A DNA stretch of 64,000 nucleotides from DASUAS01 sp963756895 (lineage in GTDB: Bacteria; Actinomycetota; Acidimicrobiia; IMCC26256; DASPTH01). Shown one piece after another: positions 8,599 through 17,853 of this stretch. A program made the position numbers and the translations under genes. Under the pieces are notes generated by a model, which saw only the letters and a program-made list of their open reading frames with translations, was not told where the DNA came from and ran no database searches. Numbering within the stretch: the stretch's first letter is position 1; each line of letters opens with the position of its first letter. The DNA is taken from the NCBI GenBank assembly GCA_963756895.1, contig CAVWPI010000011.1:248001-312000 (forward strand). Reading direction: 5' to 3'.

Positions 8599-9805
8599 TC
8601 AGCGTTCGAGCTGGGCGACCAGGTCGAGGATGCGCGCCGTGCAGCCCGCCATCTCGATCGGTGGGAGCAGCTCGTCGGTGATCCGCGCCGCGAGCTCGGT
8701 GAACGCGCGACCAGCGGGGCTGTCGGGCGTCGTCGAGCACGACCGGGCGGCCGACGTCGCCACCGGTGGACACCGCGGGCTCGATCGGGATGCGCGCCAC
8801 CAGCGGCACGCCGATCTCCTCAGCGAGCGCGGCGCCGCCGCCTTCGCCGAACAACGCGTGGCGCGAGCCGTCGGGCGCGACGAACTCGCTCATGTTCTCG
8901 ACCACGCCGACGACCTTCATGTAGGAGCGGCGGGCCATGTCGGCCACGCGCGTCGCCACCTTCTGGGCCGCACGCGCCGGTGTGGTGACCACGAGCATCT
9001 CGGCCTGCGGCAGCATGCGGGCGAGACCCATCTGCACGTCGCCGGTGCCCGGGGGCATGTCGATGAGCAGGTAGTCCATGTCGCCCCAGCGCACGTCGGT
9101 GAGGAACTGCTCGAGCGCCTTGGTGAGGATGAGGCCGCGCCACATGAGGGCGGTGCTCTCGTCGTCGACGAGGAAGCCCATCGACACGATCTTGAGCACG
9201 CCGTCGCCGACGGCGAGCACGTTGGGTTCGATCTTGCCGTCGCTGCCACCGAGACGGCCCTCGACACCGAGCATGCGGGGCACGCTGAAACCCCAGATGT
9301 CGGCGTCGAGCACGCCGACGGTCAGCCCGCTCGCGGCGAGCGCGGCGGCGAGGTTCACGGTGACGGACGACTTGCCGACGCCGCCCTTGCCGCTCGCGAC
9401 CGCGAGGACGCGGGTGGTCGACGGCACCTCGGTGGGGTTGGCGTGCTCGCGCGCGTTGAACCGCGCCCGTTGCATCGCCGCCGACTTCTGCTCCGGCGTC
9501 ATCTCGCCGTACTCGACCTTCACCGCGCTCACGCCAGGAAGGCCGCGCACCTTCGACTCGACGTCCTGGCGGATCTGCGCCCGCAGCGGACAGCCGACGG
9601 TGGTGAGCGCGACGGTGACCACGACGTCGCCGGCGGGGCCCACCCGGATGTCGTCGACCATCCCCAGGTCGACGATCGAGGCGTGCAGCTCGGGGTCGAT
9701 CACCCCGGCGAGCATGTGCCGGACGTCGTCGGCCGACGGCGGGGGACCCGGGACCGGCTCGTGGACCGGAGCGCCCGGGTCGTCGGGGTCAGGCGTGTGC
9801 ATCAT
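8599..9805 (-). CDS. mrp: Mrp/ApbC-type Fe-S cluster carrier ATPase (frameshift)
   Basis: An N-terminal DUF59/MIP18 domain (residues 25-110, with GCPLRAQIRQDV) is followed by a P-loop ATPase domain with SGKGGVGKSS near residue 140 and LIDMPPGTGD. The CxxC pair of many Mrp proteins is not evident. One extra base near 8729 disrupts the C-terminus. Removing it gives the standard ending (FTELAARITDELL ... IEMAGCTARILD) and a stop at 8599. Mrp proteins carry Fe-S clusters to apoproteins. It is divergent from a SufR-like regulator and near an A-type carrier, which fits a role in Fe-S assembly. Start ATG 9805; a second ATG is the next codon. Confidence 0.92.
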
Positions 9806-9827
9806 GCTGATTAATACAGGCTACATC

Positions 9828-9856
9828 TTGAAAATATGCCCGGGCCCGGGTACCGT
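9828..9856 (+). promoter_or_regulatory. Promoter and palindromic operator of the SufR-like gene
   Basis: A well-formed promoter, TTGAAA (9828-9833), 17 bp, TACCGT (9851-9856), lies in an island of low G+C. The -10 ends 7 nt before the GTG start of the regulator, so the mRNA is probably leaderless. A perfect 12-bp palindrome CCCGGGCCCGGG (9839-9850) fills the spacer and would be a natural site for autoregulation. The mrp start is only 22 nt away on the other strand. Inference from sequence. Confidence 0.55.
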
Positions 9857-9863
9857 CAAGGCC

Positions 9864-10550
9864 GTGAACCGGCGCGAATCCGAGCACCAGCTGGCGGTGC
9901 TCAAGGCTCTCGGCGACGAGACGCGCTACGCGATGTACGAGGAGCTCGCCCGCTCCACGGCCGCCCTCTCGGCGTCCGAGCTGGCCGAGCGACTGGGGAT
10001 CCACGCCAACACCGTGCGCCTCCACCTGGAGCGCCTGCGCGAAGTGGGCCTGGTCGACGTCGAGGCCGTGCACCGCGGCACCGTCGGCCGGCCGCAGCAC
10101 CTCTACTTCCTGAGCGCGGGCGCGCCCGGGCTGGGCTTCGACCCACCCGCCCACGCGCTGCTGGCCGGCCTCCTCGCGGCCATGGCCGAGCGGGTCGGCG
10201 CCGACGCCGACGACGCCACCGCGACCGGACGGGTCTGGGGCACCGACGCGGGCACCCGCACCCGGGCCCGGAGCTGCCTCGGGGCGCTGGAGGCCGAGCT
10301 CACCAAGCTGGGCTTCGAGCCTGCGCTCGAGACCGACGGCTCCGACGGCGGTCCGGCCCGGATCGAATTCCTGCACTGTCCGTTCCGGGAGCTGGCCGAG
10401 GCCTACCCCGAGCTGGTGTGCAACCTCCACCGGGGCCTGTGCGAAGGCGTCGTCGACGCCGTCGGCGGGGGAACAGTCGACGAGTTCGCGACGTTGTACG
10501 ACCCTGAGCCGTGCCACGTGACGGTAGGGCTGGGGTCGACCCCCGGATAA
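9864..10550 (+). CDS. SufR-like Fe-S-sensing HTH regulator
   Basis: A 228-residue ArsR/MarR-type protein. The N-terminal winged helix (LSASELAERLGIHANTVRLH, then a GTVGRPQHLY wing) ends near residue 95. The C-terminal domain carries cysteines in HCPFRELAEAY, LVCNLHRGLCEG and DPEPCHV, which match the Fe-S ligand region of SufR repressors, although the exact spacing differs. SufR represses suf genes when loaded with cluster. It is flanked by mrp (divergent) and an A-type Fe-S carrier (downstream, 39 bp), which strongly supports the Fe-S role. The GTG at 9864 was chosen because it follows the promoter directly and gives the expected N-terminus; no Suf operon is present in the window. Confidence 0.8.
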   Translation: MNRRESEHQLAVLKALGDETRYAMYEELARSTAALSASELAERLGIHANTVRLHLERLREVGLVDVEAVHRGTVGRPQHLYFLSAGAPGLGFDPPAHALLAGLLAAMAERVGADADDATATGRVWGTDAGTRTRARSCLGALEAELTKLGFEPALETDGSDGGPARIEFLHCPFRELAEAYPELVCNLHRGLCEGVVDAVGGGTVDEFATLYDPEPCHVTVGLGSTPG

Positions 10551-10589
10551 GCTGATCCCCGTACCCCCTGAGCACACCTGCGAGGTTCG

Positions 10590-10937
10590 ATGTTCTCCGT
10601 CCAGGACGCCACCACCGTCTTCACCCTCACCGACGCCGCCAGCGACAAGGTGAAGAGCCTGATCACGGCCGAAGGCAACCCCGACCTCGTCCTGCGCGTC
10701 GCGGTCCGCCCCGGCGGCTGCTCGGGCTTCAGCTACGAGATGTTCTTCGACACCGACATCGCCGCCGACGACATCAAGGCGGAGCACGGCGGGGTCACCG
10801 TGGTCATCGACCCGGCCAGCGCAACCCACCTCGGCGGGGCGGAGCTCGACTTCAAGGACGGCCTCCAGGGCGCGGGGTTTGCCATCAACAACCCCAACGC
10901 CCAGCGCAGCTGCGGCTGCGGCCAGAGCTTCAGCTAG
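10590..10937 (+). CDS. A-type Fe-S cluster carrier (HesB/IscA/ErpA family)
   Basis: The 115-residue protein has the three invariant cysteines: one in RPGGCSGFSYEMFF (near residue 44) and the C-terminal C-G-C pair in SCGCGQSF. These bind a [2Fe-2S] or [4Fe-4S] cluster for delivery to target enzymes. The length is normal for ErpA/IscA. It follows the SufR-like regulator by 39 bp and probably shares its control. The extended N-terminus (MFSVQDATTV) is slightly longer than usual. Confidence 0.92.
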   Translation: MFSVQDATTVFTLTDAASDKVKSLITAEGNPDLVLRVAVRPGGCSGFSYEMFFDTDIAADDIKAEHGGVTVVIDPASATHLGGAELDFKDGLQGAGFAINNPNAQRSCGCGQSFS

Positions 10938-10984
10938 CGCCTCCTCTTCACCGACCCCTTGCCGCGCGCCGCCGAGGCGCTGCG

Positions 10985-11885
10985 TCAGCGGGGGGCGACG
11001 AGCGCGTCGAGCAGAGCCTTCATCTCGGTGCCGCCGAACGCGCCGTCGATGCGCGACTGCACGGTGCCGGCGGCGTCGATCCCGAACAGCCACGGCTCAC
11101 TCGGCAGTCGCCACGCCTCGACCGTCGAGATCAGCGCGGTACCGGTCGGCTTCTGGTAGATCTCGATGTGCACGGGCACGATCTGGTCGCCGTACGACTT
11201 GATGGTGTCGAGGAACTCGTCGAGCACCGGCGCGCAGTACTGCGACTGGCAGCGCGCCGGGGTCGCGAACAGCGCGGCGACGGGCTTGCCCGCGCCGATC
11301 ACGGTCGACAACGACTGCGTGTGCAAGCGAGCACATGGGATCACGCGTGCAGATCGGGTCGACCCCGAGGGTGTCGGCCGTCGTGGGCGATGGGTCGCGC
11401 GGCGCGGCTTCGCCCGGGACCACGGCTGTGGGCGCCGGTTGGACCGCGATCGTGAACGGCACCTTCTGGCCCTGCGCGCGGGCTTCGACCTGCCACGTGC
11501 CCGCGACGTCGAACACGGGCCGGGCCACGTAGACCCCGCGCCCCTTGGGGAGGCCGGCGCGATCGAACGCGGGCTTCTGCACCTGCGACCACGGGCCGCC
11601 CTTCTGGCGGAACCGCACCGTCACCGACGGTCCGCTGGCGTACTGGATCCCCTTCGCGGTGCTGTGCGAGAGCGCGAACACGAGGCGTTGCGGCTGCGGC
11701 GATGCGGCGAGGTCGCTGCTCAACACCAGCGGGAAGAAGGTCTTGGGGTCCGGAGCCGAGGACTCACCCGCCCACGCGGCATCGCCGAACGAGCTCGCGA
11801 CGACGAGTCCACCGGCCGCACCGAGCGCACCACCGAGGAACGCACGGCGTGAACGAGCGCCGGGAGAGAGGGGTGCGGGAGGCAT
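10985..11885 (-). CDS. Tat-exported thioredoxin-fold protein (frameshift)
   Basis: The N-terminus has a twin-arginine signal (SRRAFLGGALGAAGGLVVAS) and so is likely exported folded. A beta-rich segment (TVRFRQKGGPW, about residues 80-150) is followed by a thioredoxin-like domain with ALFATPARCQSQYCAPV, a C-x4-C redox pair recalling SCO1/peroxiredoxin-like folds. Another cysteine pair lies just before it (ICTRDPMC). One extra base near 11323 separates the halves; deleting it gives MCSLHTQSL and a continuous protein of about 300 residues. The start ATG 11885 lies only 19 bp from the divergent oxidoreductase. An envelope thiol or metal-centre role is inferred. Confidence 0.75.
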
Positions 11886-11904
11886 CCCCCTATCCTGCCT
11901 GCCC

Positions 11905-13624
11905 GTGAGCGGAACTGGGCATCGGGTGCAGTTCTCGTGCAACGGCGACCAGGTCGAGGTCGAGGTGGCTCCCGGCGAGTCGCTGCTCTCGGTGTTGCGC
12001 GAACGGCTCGGTGTGGTCTCGCCCAAGGACGGGTGCGCACCGCAGGGGCAATGCGGGTGTTGCACGGTGCTGGTCGACGGTGAGGCACGCGTCGCGTGCG
12101 TCACGCCGGCGACGCGAGTCGCGGGCCGGTCGGTGCTGACGGTCGAGGGTCTCGAGCCCGCGGTGCGCGACGACCTCGCGTCGCGCTTCGTGGCGACGGG
12201 TGGTTCGCAGTGCGGGTTCTGCACGCCCGGGATCCTCGTACGACTGGCCGCGGCCGCGGCGAAGGGCAAGACCCGCCGGGTCGACCTCGACCGCGCCCTC
12301 GCCGCGCACCTGTGCCGCTGCACCGGTTGGCAGTCCGTGTACGAGGCGGCCGAGGGAGCACCACCGGCGACGCGGGAGCGAGACCTCGACGCCGCGGCCC
12401 GGCGCGCCGCACTCGAGGGAGGGGCGTCACAGCGGGTGGGGGTCCTCGTGCCCCTGGGGGACGGCGGCTTCGCCGACGACGGCGCGCCCGCGCGACGCCC
12501 TCGTCGCGGTGCCGCTCCCGCCGGGGTCGACCGCGACCGCCGTCGACGCCGTGGGGATGTCGTGGGTGGTCGCCGAGTCGTTGCTCGAAGCGCGCGCGCT
12601 CGCGGGCAAGGTGCAGGGCCGGCGCACGACCGTCGAGCCCGCGCCACCGCTCGCGCTGCCGGTACCCGCGGCCGACGGCGTGCGCCTCAGCACCTCGTGG
12701 GTCGAACCGGCGTACCTGGAGCCCGACGCGTCGTGGTGCGTCCCTGGCGGCGACCCGGTGTCGCCGCTCGCCAACGGTGGCGCGTTCGGAGGCAAGGTCG
12801 CCTCGCCGGTGGGCGCGGCCGCGCGCGAGCTCGCCGACCGCACCGGCCGCGCCGTGCGGGTGGTCTACGCCCGCGAGGACGTCGTGCGCCTCGGGCCCAA
12901 GCGACCCCCCATCGCCGCGACGGCGTGGTTCGACGGCGCGACGGCGCACGTGCGCGGCGCGGTCGTGGGCGATCCGCATGCGTTCACCGTGCCGATCGGG
13001 TGGCCGTACCGGATCGAGGAAGAAGGCGACTGGACGAGCGTGACCGTCCCCGGCCCCGCAACCGCGTCGACTGCGCGCGCCGCGGGCCTCGCCGAGCGCG
13101 CGGTGCTGCTCGAAGGGGCGTTGCAGGTCGCCGGTGCCGACCGCGTCGCGCTGGCGCGGGACGATCGGGGCGCGTCCGTGCTCCTCGACACGTGTGTCGC
13201 CGCCGACGGGGGAGCGCTCGCCGGTGCCCGCGTGACGCTCGGGGAGTCGGGGCGCGTCGAGCACGTCCTCGTGCGCGTGGCCGCGGGGGACGTGCTCGAC
13301 GACGTCGTGCTCCGTTCCTACGCGATCGGCGCGGTGCACATGGCGCTCGGGTGGGTGCTCACCGAAGGGCTCGCCGTCGATCCCGAGGGGGGCGAGGTGC
13401 ACGATCTCACCATCCGTTCGTTCGGGATCCTGCGGGCGAAGGACACGCCGCCGATCGACGTCGAGCTCGTCGACGATCCCGGCCCGTCGCTCCCGCGCGC
13501 TTCCGACGCCGTGTTCGCCGCGGTCGCCGCCGCGACGTGGAACGCAGTGACGGACGCCGACGGGGTGCGGCCGGAGTCCTTCCCCGCTTCCGCGACGCGC
13601 GCGGCCGCCGCGCTACGCCGCTGA
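11905..13624 (+). CDS. Fused [2Fe-2S] / molybdenum-hydroxylase oxidoreductase (frameshift)
   Basis: One polypeptide joins a CoxS/XdhC-type small subunit (residues 1-155: KDGCAPQGQCGCC and SQCGFCTPG ... HLCRCTGW, the two [2Fe-2S] centres) to a compact molybdopterin-binding part. The latter has GGAFGGKV, YAREDVVRLG and a C-terminal RSFGILRAKDTPPIDVEL typical of xanthine dehydrogenase/aldehyde oxidase large subunits. The Mo part is only about 400 residues, roughly half the usual length. No FAD subunit or cofactor-insertion gene is adjacent. One extra base near 12493 splits it, inside the linker between the two domains. Start GTG 11905. The substrate cannot be inferred. Fusion and compactness seem real, since both frames run cleanly to the join. 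Confidence 0.75.
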
Positions 13625-14290
13625 CGCCACCGCGCTCGCCCGCGCCGCGGAGCGGAACATCAGCACACTGACCACCAGGGTCCAGAGTGCGAACGCCAGG
13701 AAGCCGCCGAACCCCAGGGAGAAGAAGACGTCCTTCGTCGACGCGATGCCGCCGCCCGCCGCGAGGAACACGAGCGCGATCAGCGCGCCGATCCAGCCGA
13801 TGGCTCGGGGCAGGACTCCCGACCGGATGATCACCTTCGCGAACGCGCCCGTGAACAGGGCCAGACCCATCGCGCCCGCCGCGATCAGGTTGTTCGTGAG
13901 CAGGTAGAGCGTCCGCGTATTGCTCGCGCCCAACGACTTCGGACCGAGGATTGCCATGACGCTGAGCAGCACGGCACTCACGTTGGCCATCGCCAGCGCG
14001 AACACCGCGCCCCCGGTGGCCGCCACCGCGAACATCGGCTCGCCACCCTCGGCGCGCCGCATGAGTCGCCACACCGCGCCCACCCAGCCGAGCAGCACGA
14101 TCGATCCGAGCGCGCCGATGAACCCGGCCCAGCGGATCTGGTCGCGCTGGTCGACCAGGAACTCCGCGACCTTCCCGACCGGGTCGTCCGGCTTCGGCAC
14201 GCTGCCCTGCATCAGTGCGCTCACCGCGAGCAGGACGACCCCCACGATGCCGGCGAGCGCGAGCGACCGCTCAGGTCCCCTCTCGTCCAC
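13613..14290 (-). CDS. Polytopic membrane protein, unknown function
   Basis: About 225 residues with six predicted membrane helices, beginning LALAGIVGVVLLAVSALM and ending LAFALWTLVVSVLMF. No catalytic motif is seen and I do not recognise the family. The GTG start at 14290 is preceded by a strong GGAGGGGG site; an upstream ATG-like extension is less likely. Its stop overlaps the end of the convergent oxidoreductase gene by 12 bp, so there is no room for a terminator between them. Confidence 0.7.
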   Translation of the reverse strand: MDERGPERSLALAGIVGVVLLAVSALMQGSVPKPDDPVGKVAEFLVDQRDQIRWAGFIGALGSIVLLGWVGAVWRLMRRAEGGEPMFAVAATGGAVFALAMANVSAVLLSVMAILGPKSLGASNTRTLYLLTNNLIAAGAMGLALFTGAFAKVIIRSGVLPRAIGWIGALIALVFLAAGGGIASTKDVFFSLGFGGFLAFALWTLVVSVLMFRSAARASAVASAA

Positions 14291-14385
14291 GAGTCCCCCT
14301 CCCGTCGAACGCCCGTCCAAGGGTGCGCCCGACTCGGGGCATTTGCAAGCACTGGACGATTTCGACGCCGCGCTAGTGTCGCCCC

Positions 14386-14532
14386 ATGACGGGTGGCGGC
14401 ATCGTGATGGTCGTGCTGATGATCCTCATCCTGCCCGTGGCAGTGATGCTGGGCGGCGCGATCTGGAGCGCGCTGATGGGGTTCCTGCTCTCCGAGAACG
14501 CCGGCCCGGGCGACGAGGCCGAAGCAGCCTGA
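14386..14532 (+). CDS. Small single-pass membrane protein (48 aa)
   Basis: ATG 14386 to TGA 14532 encodes MTGGGIVMVVLMILILPVAV followed by more hydrophobic residues and an acidic tail (GPGDEAEAA). This gives one membrane helix with a short charged C-terminus. Codon use is like that of real genes here. It ends 4 bp before the convergent GlnR-like stop. It is too short for family assignment. Confidence 0.5.
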   Translation: MTGGGIVMVVLMILILPVAVMLGGAIWSALMGFLLSENAGPGDEAEAA

Positions 14533-14536
14533 GCCG

Positions 14537-15229
14537 TTATTCGCCGGGCGACCAGCGCGGCGATCCGAAGCGGTAGCCGACCGACCGCACGGTCTGGATC
14601 AGGCTCGCGTGTTCCTCGCCGAGCTTCGCCCGCAGGCGCCGCACGTGGACGTCGACCGTGCGCGCGCCGCCGTAGTACTCGTAGCCCCACACGCGTGAGA
14701 GCAGCTGCTCACGGGTGAACACCTTGCTCGAGTGCGTGGCGAAGAACTTGAGGAGCTCGTACTCCATGTAGGTGAGGTCGAGCGGCTTTCCACTGAGCGC
14801 GGCCTGGTAGGTCTCGAGGTTCAGCACGAGATCGCCGTACTCGACGATCTCGGGACGCGAGCCCCGGCCGGTGCGCCAGAACAGGTGCCGCAGCCGCGCC
14901 TCGAGCTCCTTCTGGTGGAACGGAGCGAGGCAGAAGTCGTCGAAGAGGTCTTCGCGCATCTCGAGCTCGGCGAGCTGCGCGCCCGACACCAGCAGGAGCA
15001 CCGGCTCGAGTGTGCTGTCGCGCTTGCGCAGTGCGCGGCAGATGCCGAACGCGCCCTCGGGATCCTCGTCGGCACAGACGACCGCGCCGGCCCAGCCCTC
15101 GCTCGGTTCCGACTGCGTGGCGACGGACGCGTTCGCGACGGCCTTCCACGGGTAGCCCGCGAGGTCGAGCGTCTGCGCGAGCAACGGCGGCGGCGGGTCC
15201 GGGAAGACCAGCAGGGGCTCGGGTGCCAT
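14537..15229 (-). CDS. GlnR-type OmpR-family response regulator (orphan)
   Basis: A 230-residue protein: an N-terminal receiver-like domain and a C-terminal OmpR winged helix (LDLTYMEYELLKFFATH; REQLLSRVWGYEYYGGARTV; VRRLRAKLG). The receiver is degenerate. The acceptor region reads VVCADED, and the KPF motif that holds the conserved lysine is replaced by LAPFHQ. That is typical of GlnR, which acts without a cognate kinase. Its start overlaps the stop of the upstream glutamine synthetase by one base, so the two are coupled. GlnR controls nitrogen genes in actinobacteria; I found no convincing GlnR box nearby. MtrA/RegX-like identity is the alternative. Confidence 0.78.
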   Translation of the reverse strand: MAPEPLLVFPDPPPPLLAQTLDLAGYPWKAVANASVATQSEPSEGWAGAVVCADEDPEGAFGICRALRKRDSTLEPVLLLVSGAQLAELEMREDLFDDFCLAPFHQKELEARLRHLFWRTGRGSRPEIVEYGDLVLNLETYQAALSGKPLDLTYMEYELLKFFATHSSKVFTREQLLSRVWGYEYYGGARTVDVHVRRLRAKLGEEHASLIQTVRSVGYRFGSPRWSPGE

Positions 15230-16557
15230 CAGAGCGATCCCAGGTACCGGTCCAGCTCCCAGGGCGAGACGTGCGACTTGTAGTCCTGCCACTCCGACCG
15301 CTTGTTGCGGATGAAGTAGTCGAACACGTGCTCCCCCAGTGCTTCGGCGACCAGCTCGGATTCTTCCATGGCCGTGACCGCTTCGGCGAGGTTCTGGGGC
15401 AGCGACCCGATCCCTTCGGCGGCGCGCTCCTCGGGGGTCATCTCGTAGATGTTGTTGGTCGCCTCGGGCGGGAGGTCGTAACCCTCCTCGACGCCCTTCA
15501 GACCGGCTGCGAGCATCAGCGAAAACGCGAGGTACGGGTTGCACGCCGGGTCGGGGGAGCGGAACTCGATGCGGGTCGAGCTCTCCTTGCCCTTCTTCGG
15601 TGCGGGCAGCCGCACGAGCGCCGACTCGTTGTTGCGCGCCCAGCAGACGTGCACGGGCGCCTCGTAGCCGGCGACCAACCGCTTGTACGAGTTCACCGTC
15701 TGGTTGGTGACCGCGGTGATCTCGCGTGCGTGCGTCAGCAGCCCGGCGATGAAGCACTTGCCGACCTTCGACAGACCGAACTCGTCACCCGGATCGTGGA
15801 ACGCATTGACGTCGCCCTCGAACAGCGACACCTGCGTGTGCATGCCCGAACCGAACGCGCCCTCGATGGGCTTGGGCATGAACGTGGCGTACACACCGAG
15901 CTCGTTGGCGACCTGCTTGACGACCTGGCGGAACGTCATGACGTTGTCGGCCATCGTGAGCGCGTCGGTGTAGCGCAGGTCGATCTCGTGCTGGCTCGGT
16001 CCGAGCTCGTGGAAGCTGTACTCCACCGGGATGCCCATCGCCTCGAGCGTGACGATCGTCTGGCGCCGGAGGTCGCTCACCATGTCCTGTTGGGTGAGGT
16101 CGAAGAATCCGGCGGTGTCGAGCGGCACCGGTGGCGGGTTGGCCGACTCGAAGATGAAGAACTCCATCTCGGGCGCGGTGTAGAAGGTGAAGCCCTTGTC
16201 GCGTGCGCGCTCGAGGTTGCGCTTGAGCACGTAGCGGGGGTCGCCCTCGAACGGCTCCTCCGACAGGTGCTTGATGTCGCAGAACATGCGCGCCACCGGG
16301 GCGTCCTCGCCCCGCCACGGCACGATCTCGAAGGTGCTCGGGTCGGGGAGCGCCAGCATGTCGGATTCCTGGACCCGGCTGTAGCCCTGGATGGCCGAGC
16401 CGTCGAACGTCATGCCCTCTTCGAGGGCCGTCTCCAGCTCGGCGGGAGTGATGGCGAAGCTCTTCAGGGAGCCCAGCACGTCGGTGAACCACAGGCGGAC
16501 GAACCGGACACCGCGCTCTTCGACCGTCCGCAGGACGTAGTCGAGCTGCTGCTGCAT
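15229..16557 (-). CDS. glnA: Glutamine synthetase type I, alpha-like
   Basis: The 442-residue enzyme would make glutamine from glutamate, ammonia and ATP. It shows the GSI signatures FDGSAIQGYSRVQESDM, the metal-binding APEMEFFIF, GSGMHTQVS and ATP-loop residues VNSYKRLVAGYEAP. The chain lacks the beta-type insertion and the adenylylation-loop tyrosine; the equivalent region reads NNIYEMTPEER, which has a tyrosine in a different context. It groups by length and features with short GSI forms such as mycobacterial GlnA2. The true substrate could also be another amine or amino acid. It is first in an operon with the GlnR-like regulator and divergent from the GSII gene. Confidence 0.88.
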   Translation of the reverse strand: MQQQLDYVLRTVEERGVRFVRLWFTDVLGSLKSFAITPAELETALEEGMTFDGSAIQGYSRVQESDMLALPDPSTFEIVPWRGEDAPVARMFCDIKHLSEEPFEGDPRYVLKRNLERARDKGFTFYTAPEMEFFIFESANPPPVPLDTAGFFDLTQQDMVSDLRRQTIVTLEAMGIPVEYSFHELGPSQHEIDLRYTDALTMADNVMTFRQVVKQVANELGVYATFMPKPIEGAFGSGMHTQVSLFEGDVNAFHDPGDEFGLSKVGKCFIAGLLTHAREITAVTNQTVNSYKRLVAGYEAPVHVCWARNNESALVRLPAPKKGKESSTRIEFRSPDPACNPYLAFSLMLAAGLKGVEEGYDLPPEATNNIYEMTPEERAAEGIGSLPQNLAEAVTAMEESELVAEALGEHVFDYFIRNKRSEWQDYKSHVSPWELDRYLGSL

Positions 16558-16746
16558 GCGAGCAGTCTACGGACGTGGGCGTACGCTCCCCGAGGCCGGA
16601 TCGGGCCAGAAACAGAGCGTTCATGTTCGGGCAATGGAGCGGAAATCGCGGCCGATGAGGCTGGGCTCTTCCACAGCCGGAAGTGGGCCGGACACTGGCC
16701 AGGGCGCGCTGAGCGTCCGAGGACGAACGAGGATCAGGAGACGAGC

Positions 16747-17745
16747 GTGACCTACAAGGCCGAGTACATCTGGATCGACGGGACGGAGCCGACCGCCCGC
16801 CTCCGGTCGAAGACCAAGATCCTCGAGGACGGCAAGGAGCTCCCGATCTGGGGCTTCGACGGGTCGAGCACCAACCAGGCCCCGGGCAGCAACTCCGACT
16901 GCGTGCTGCAGCCGGTTGCGTCGTACTCCGACCCGATCCGCGGCGGCGACGACGTACTCGTGATGTGCGAGGTGCTGCTCCCCGACATGACGCCGCACGA
17001 GACCAACAACCGCGCGCTGCTGCGTCCGATCGCGGAGAAGTTCGCCGGGCAGGAGCCCCTGTTCGGCATCGAGCAGGAGTACACGTTCTTCAAGGACGGA
17101 CGCCCGCTCGGCTTCCCGCCCAACGGCTTCCCCGCGCCGCAGGCCTTCTACTACTGCGGCGTCGGCGCCGACGAGGTGTACGGCCGCGACGTGGTCGAGG
17201 CGCACCTCGAGGCGTGCCTCGACGCCGGCATCGCCCTCTCGGGCATCAACGCCGAGGTCATGCCCGGCCAGTGGGAGTTCCAGGTGGGTCCGGTGAGCCC
17301 GCTCGACGTGTCCGACCAGCTGTGGGTGGCCCGCTGGCTGCTCTACCGGATCGCGGAGGACTACGGCATCTCGGCCACGCTCGACCCGAAGCCGGTGAAG
17401 GGCGACTGGAACGGCGCGGGCGCGCACACCAACTTCTCGACCAACGCGATGCGTGAGGCCTACGACCCGATCATCGCCGCGTGCGAGGCGCTCGGCGCGA
17501 AGTCGCAGGAGCACGTGGCTGCCTACGGCGCCGACATCGAGCACCGCCTGACCGGGAGCCACGAGACGGCCCCGTGGTCGGAGTTCAGCTACGGCGTCTC
17601 CAACCGCGGTGCGTCGGTGCGCATCCCGTGGCAGGTCGAGATCGACAAGAAGGGCTACATCGAGGACCGGCGTCCGAACGCGAACATGGACCCGTACCTC
17701 GTGACCAAGATGATCACGGACACCGTCTGCAGCGCCCTGGCGTAG
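16747..17745 (+). CDS. glnII: Glutamine synthetase type II (eukaryote-like)
   Basis: A 332-residue GSII, normal for GlnII of Streptomyces and Frankia. Signatures: YIWIDG near the start, WGFDGSSTNQAPG, the metal site FGIEQEYTFF, NAEVMPGQWEFQVGP, and KGDWNGAGAHTNFST. GSII is decameric and is not adenylylated. An open frame extends upstream, but the GTG at 16747 gives the standard family N-terminus (VTYKAEYIWIDG). The promoter lies in the 189 bp shared with the divergent GSI gene. Presence of GSII beside two GSI genes is notable but known in actinobacteria. Confidence 0.95.
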   Translation: MTYKAEYIWIDGTEPTARLRSKTKILEDGKELPIWGFDGSSTNQAPGSNSDCVLQPVASYSDPIRGGDDVLVMCEVLLPDMTPHETNNRALLRPIAEKFAGQEPLFGIEQEYTFFKDGRPLGFPPNGFPAPQAFYYCGVGADEVYGRDVVEAHLEACLDAGIALSGINAEVMPGQWEFQVGPVSPLDVSDQLWVARWLLYRIAEDYGISATLDPKPVKGDWNGAGAHTNFSTNAMREAYDPIIAACEALGAKSQEHVAAYGADIEHRLTGSHETAPWSEFSYGVSNRGASVRIPWQVEIDKKGYIEDRRPNANMDPYLVTKMITDTVCSALA

Positions 17746-17765
17746 CGAGGCGAGCACTCGACACG

Positions 17766-17808
17766 GGCCCGGTTCGCGGACAGGATCTCCTGGTCCGCGC
17801 GCCGGGCC
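17766..17808 (+). terminator. Long stem-loop between glnII and glnA
   Basis: An imperfect hairpin of about 19 pairs (outer GGCCCGG / CCGGGCC, inner CAGGA / TCCTG) begins 20 nt after the glnII stop and is followed by TTCGTCG. It should end most glnII transcripts before the next gene. Confidence 0.75.
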
Positions 17809-17853
17809 TTCGTCGTCCCGGAGCGGAGCGATCACCGAGAAAGGTGGTGAGTC

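Noticed and set aside
15010..16746. Long N-terminal extension of the GSII frame (over 570 codons)
   Set aside because: It lies antisense to the GSI gene and has shadow composition. The GTG at 16747 gives the normal GSII start.
16558..16746. GlnR box between the divergent glutamine synthetase genes
   Set aside because: A GAAAC half is present (CCAGAAACAGAG), but the partner TnAC half is not at the right distance.
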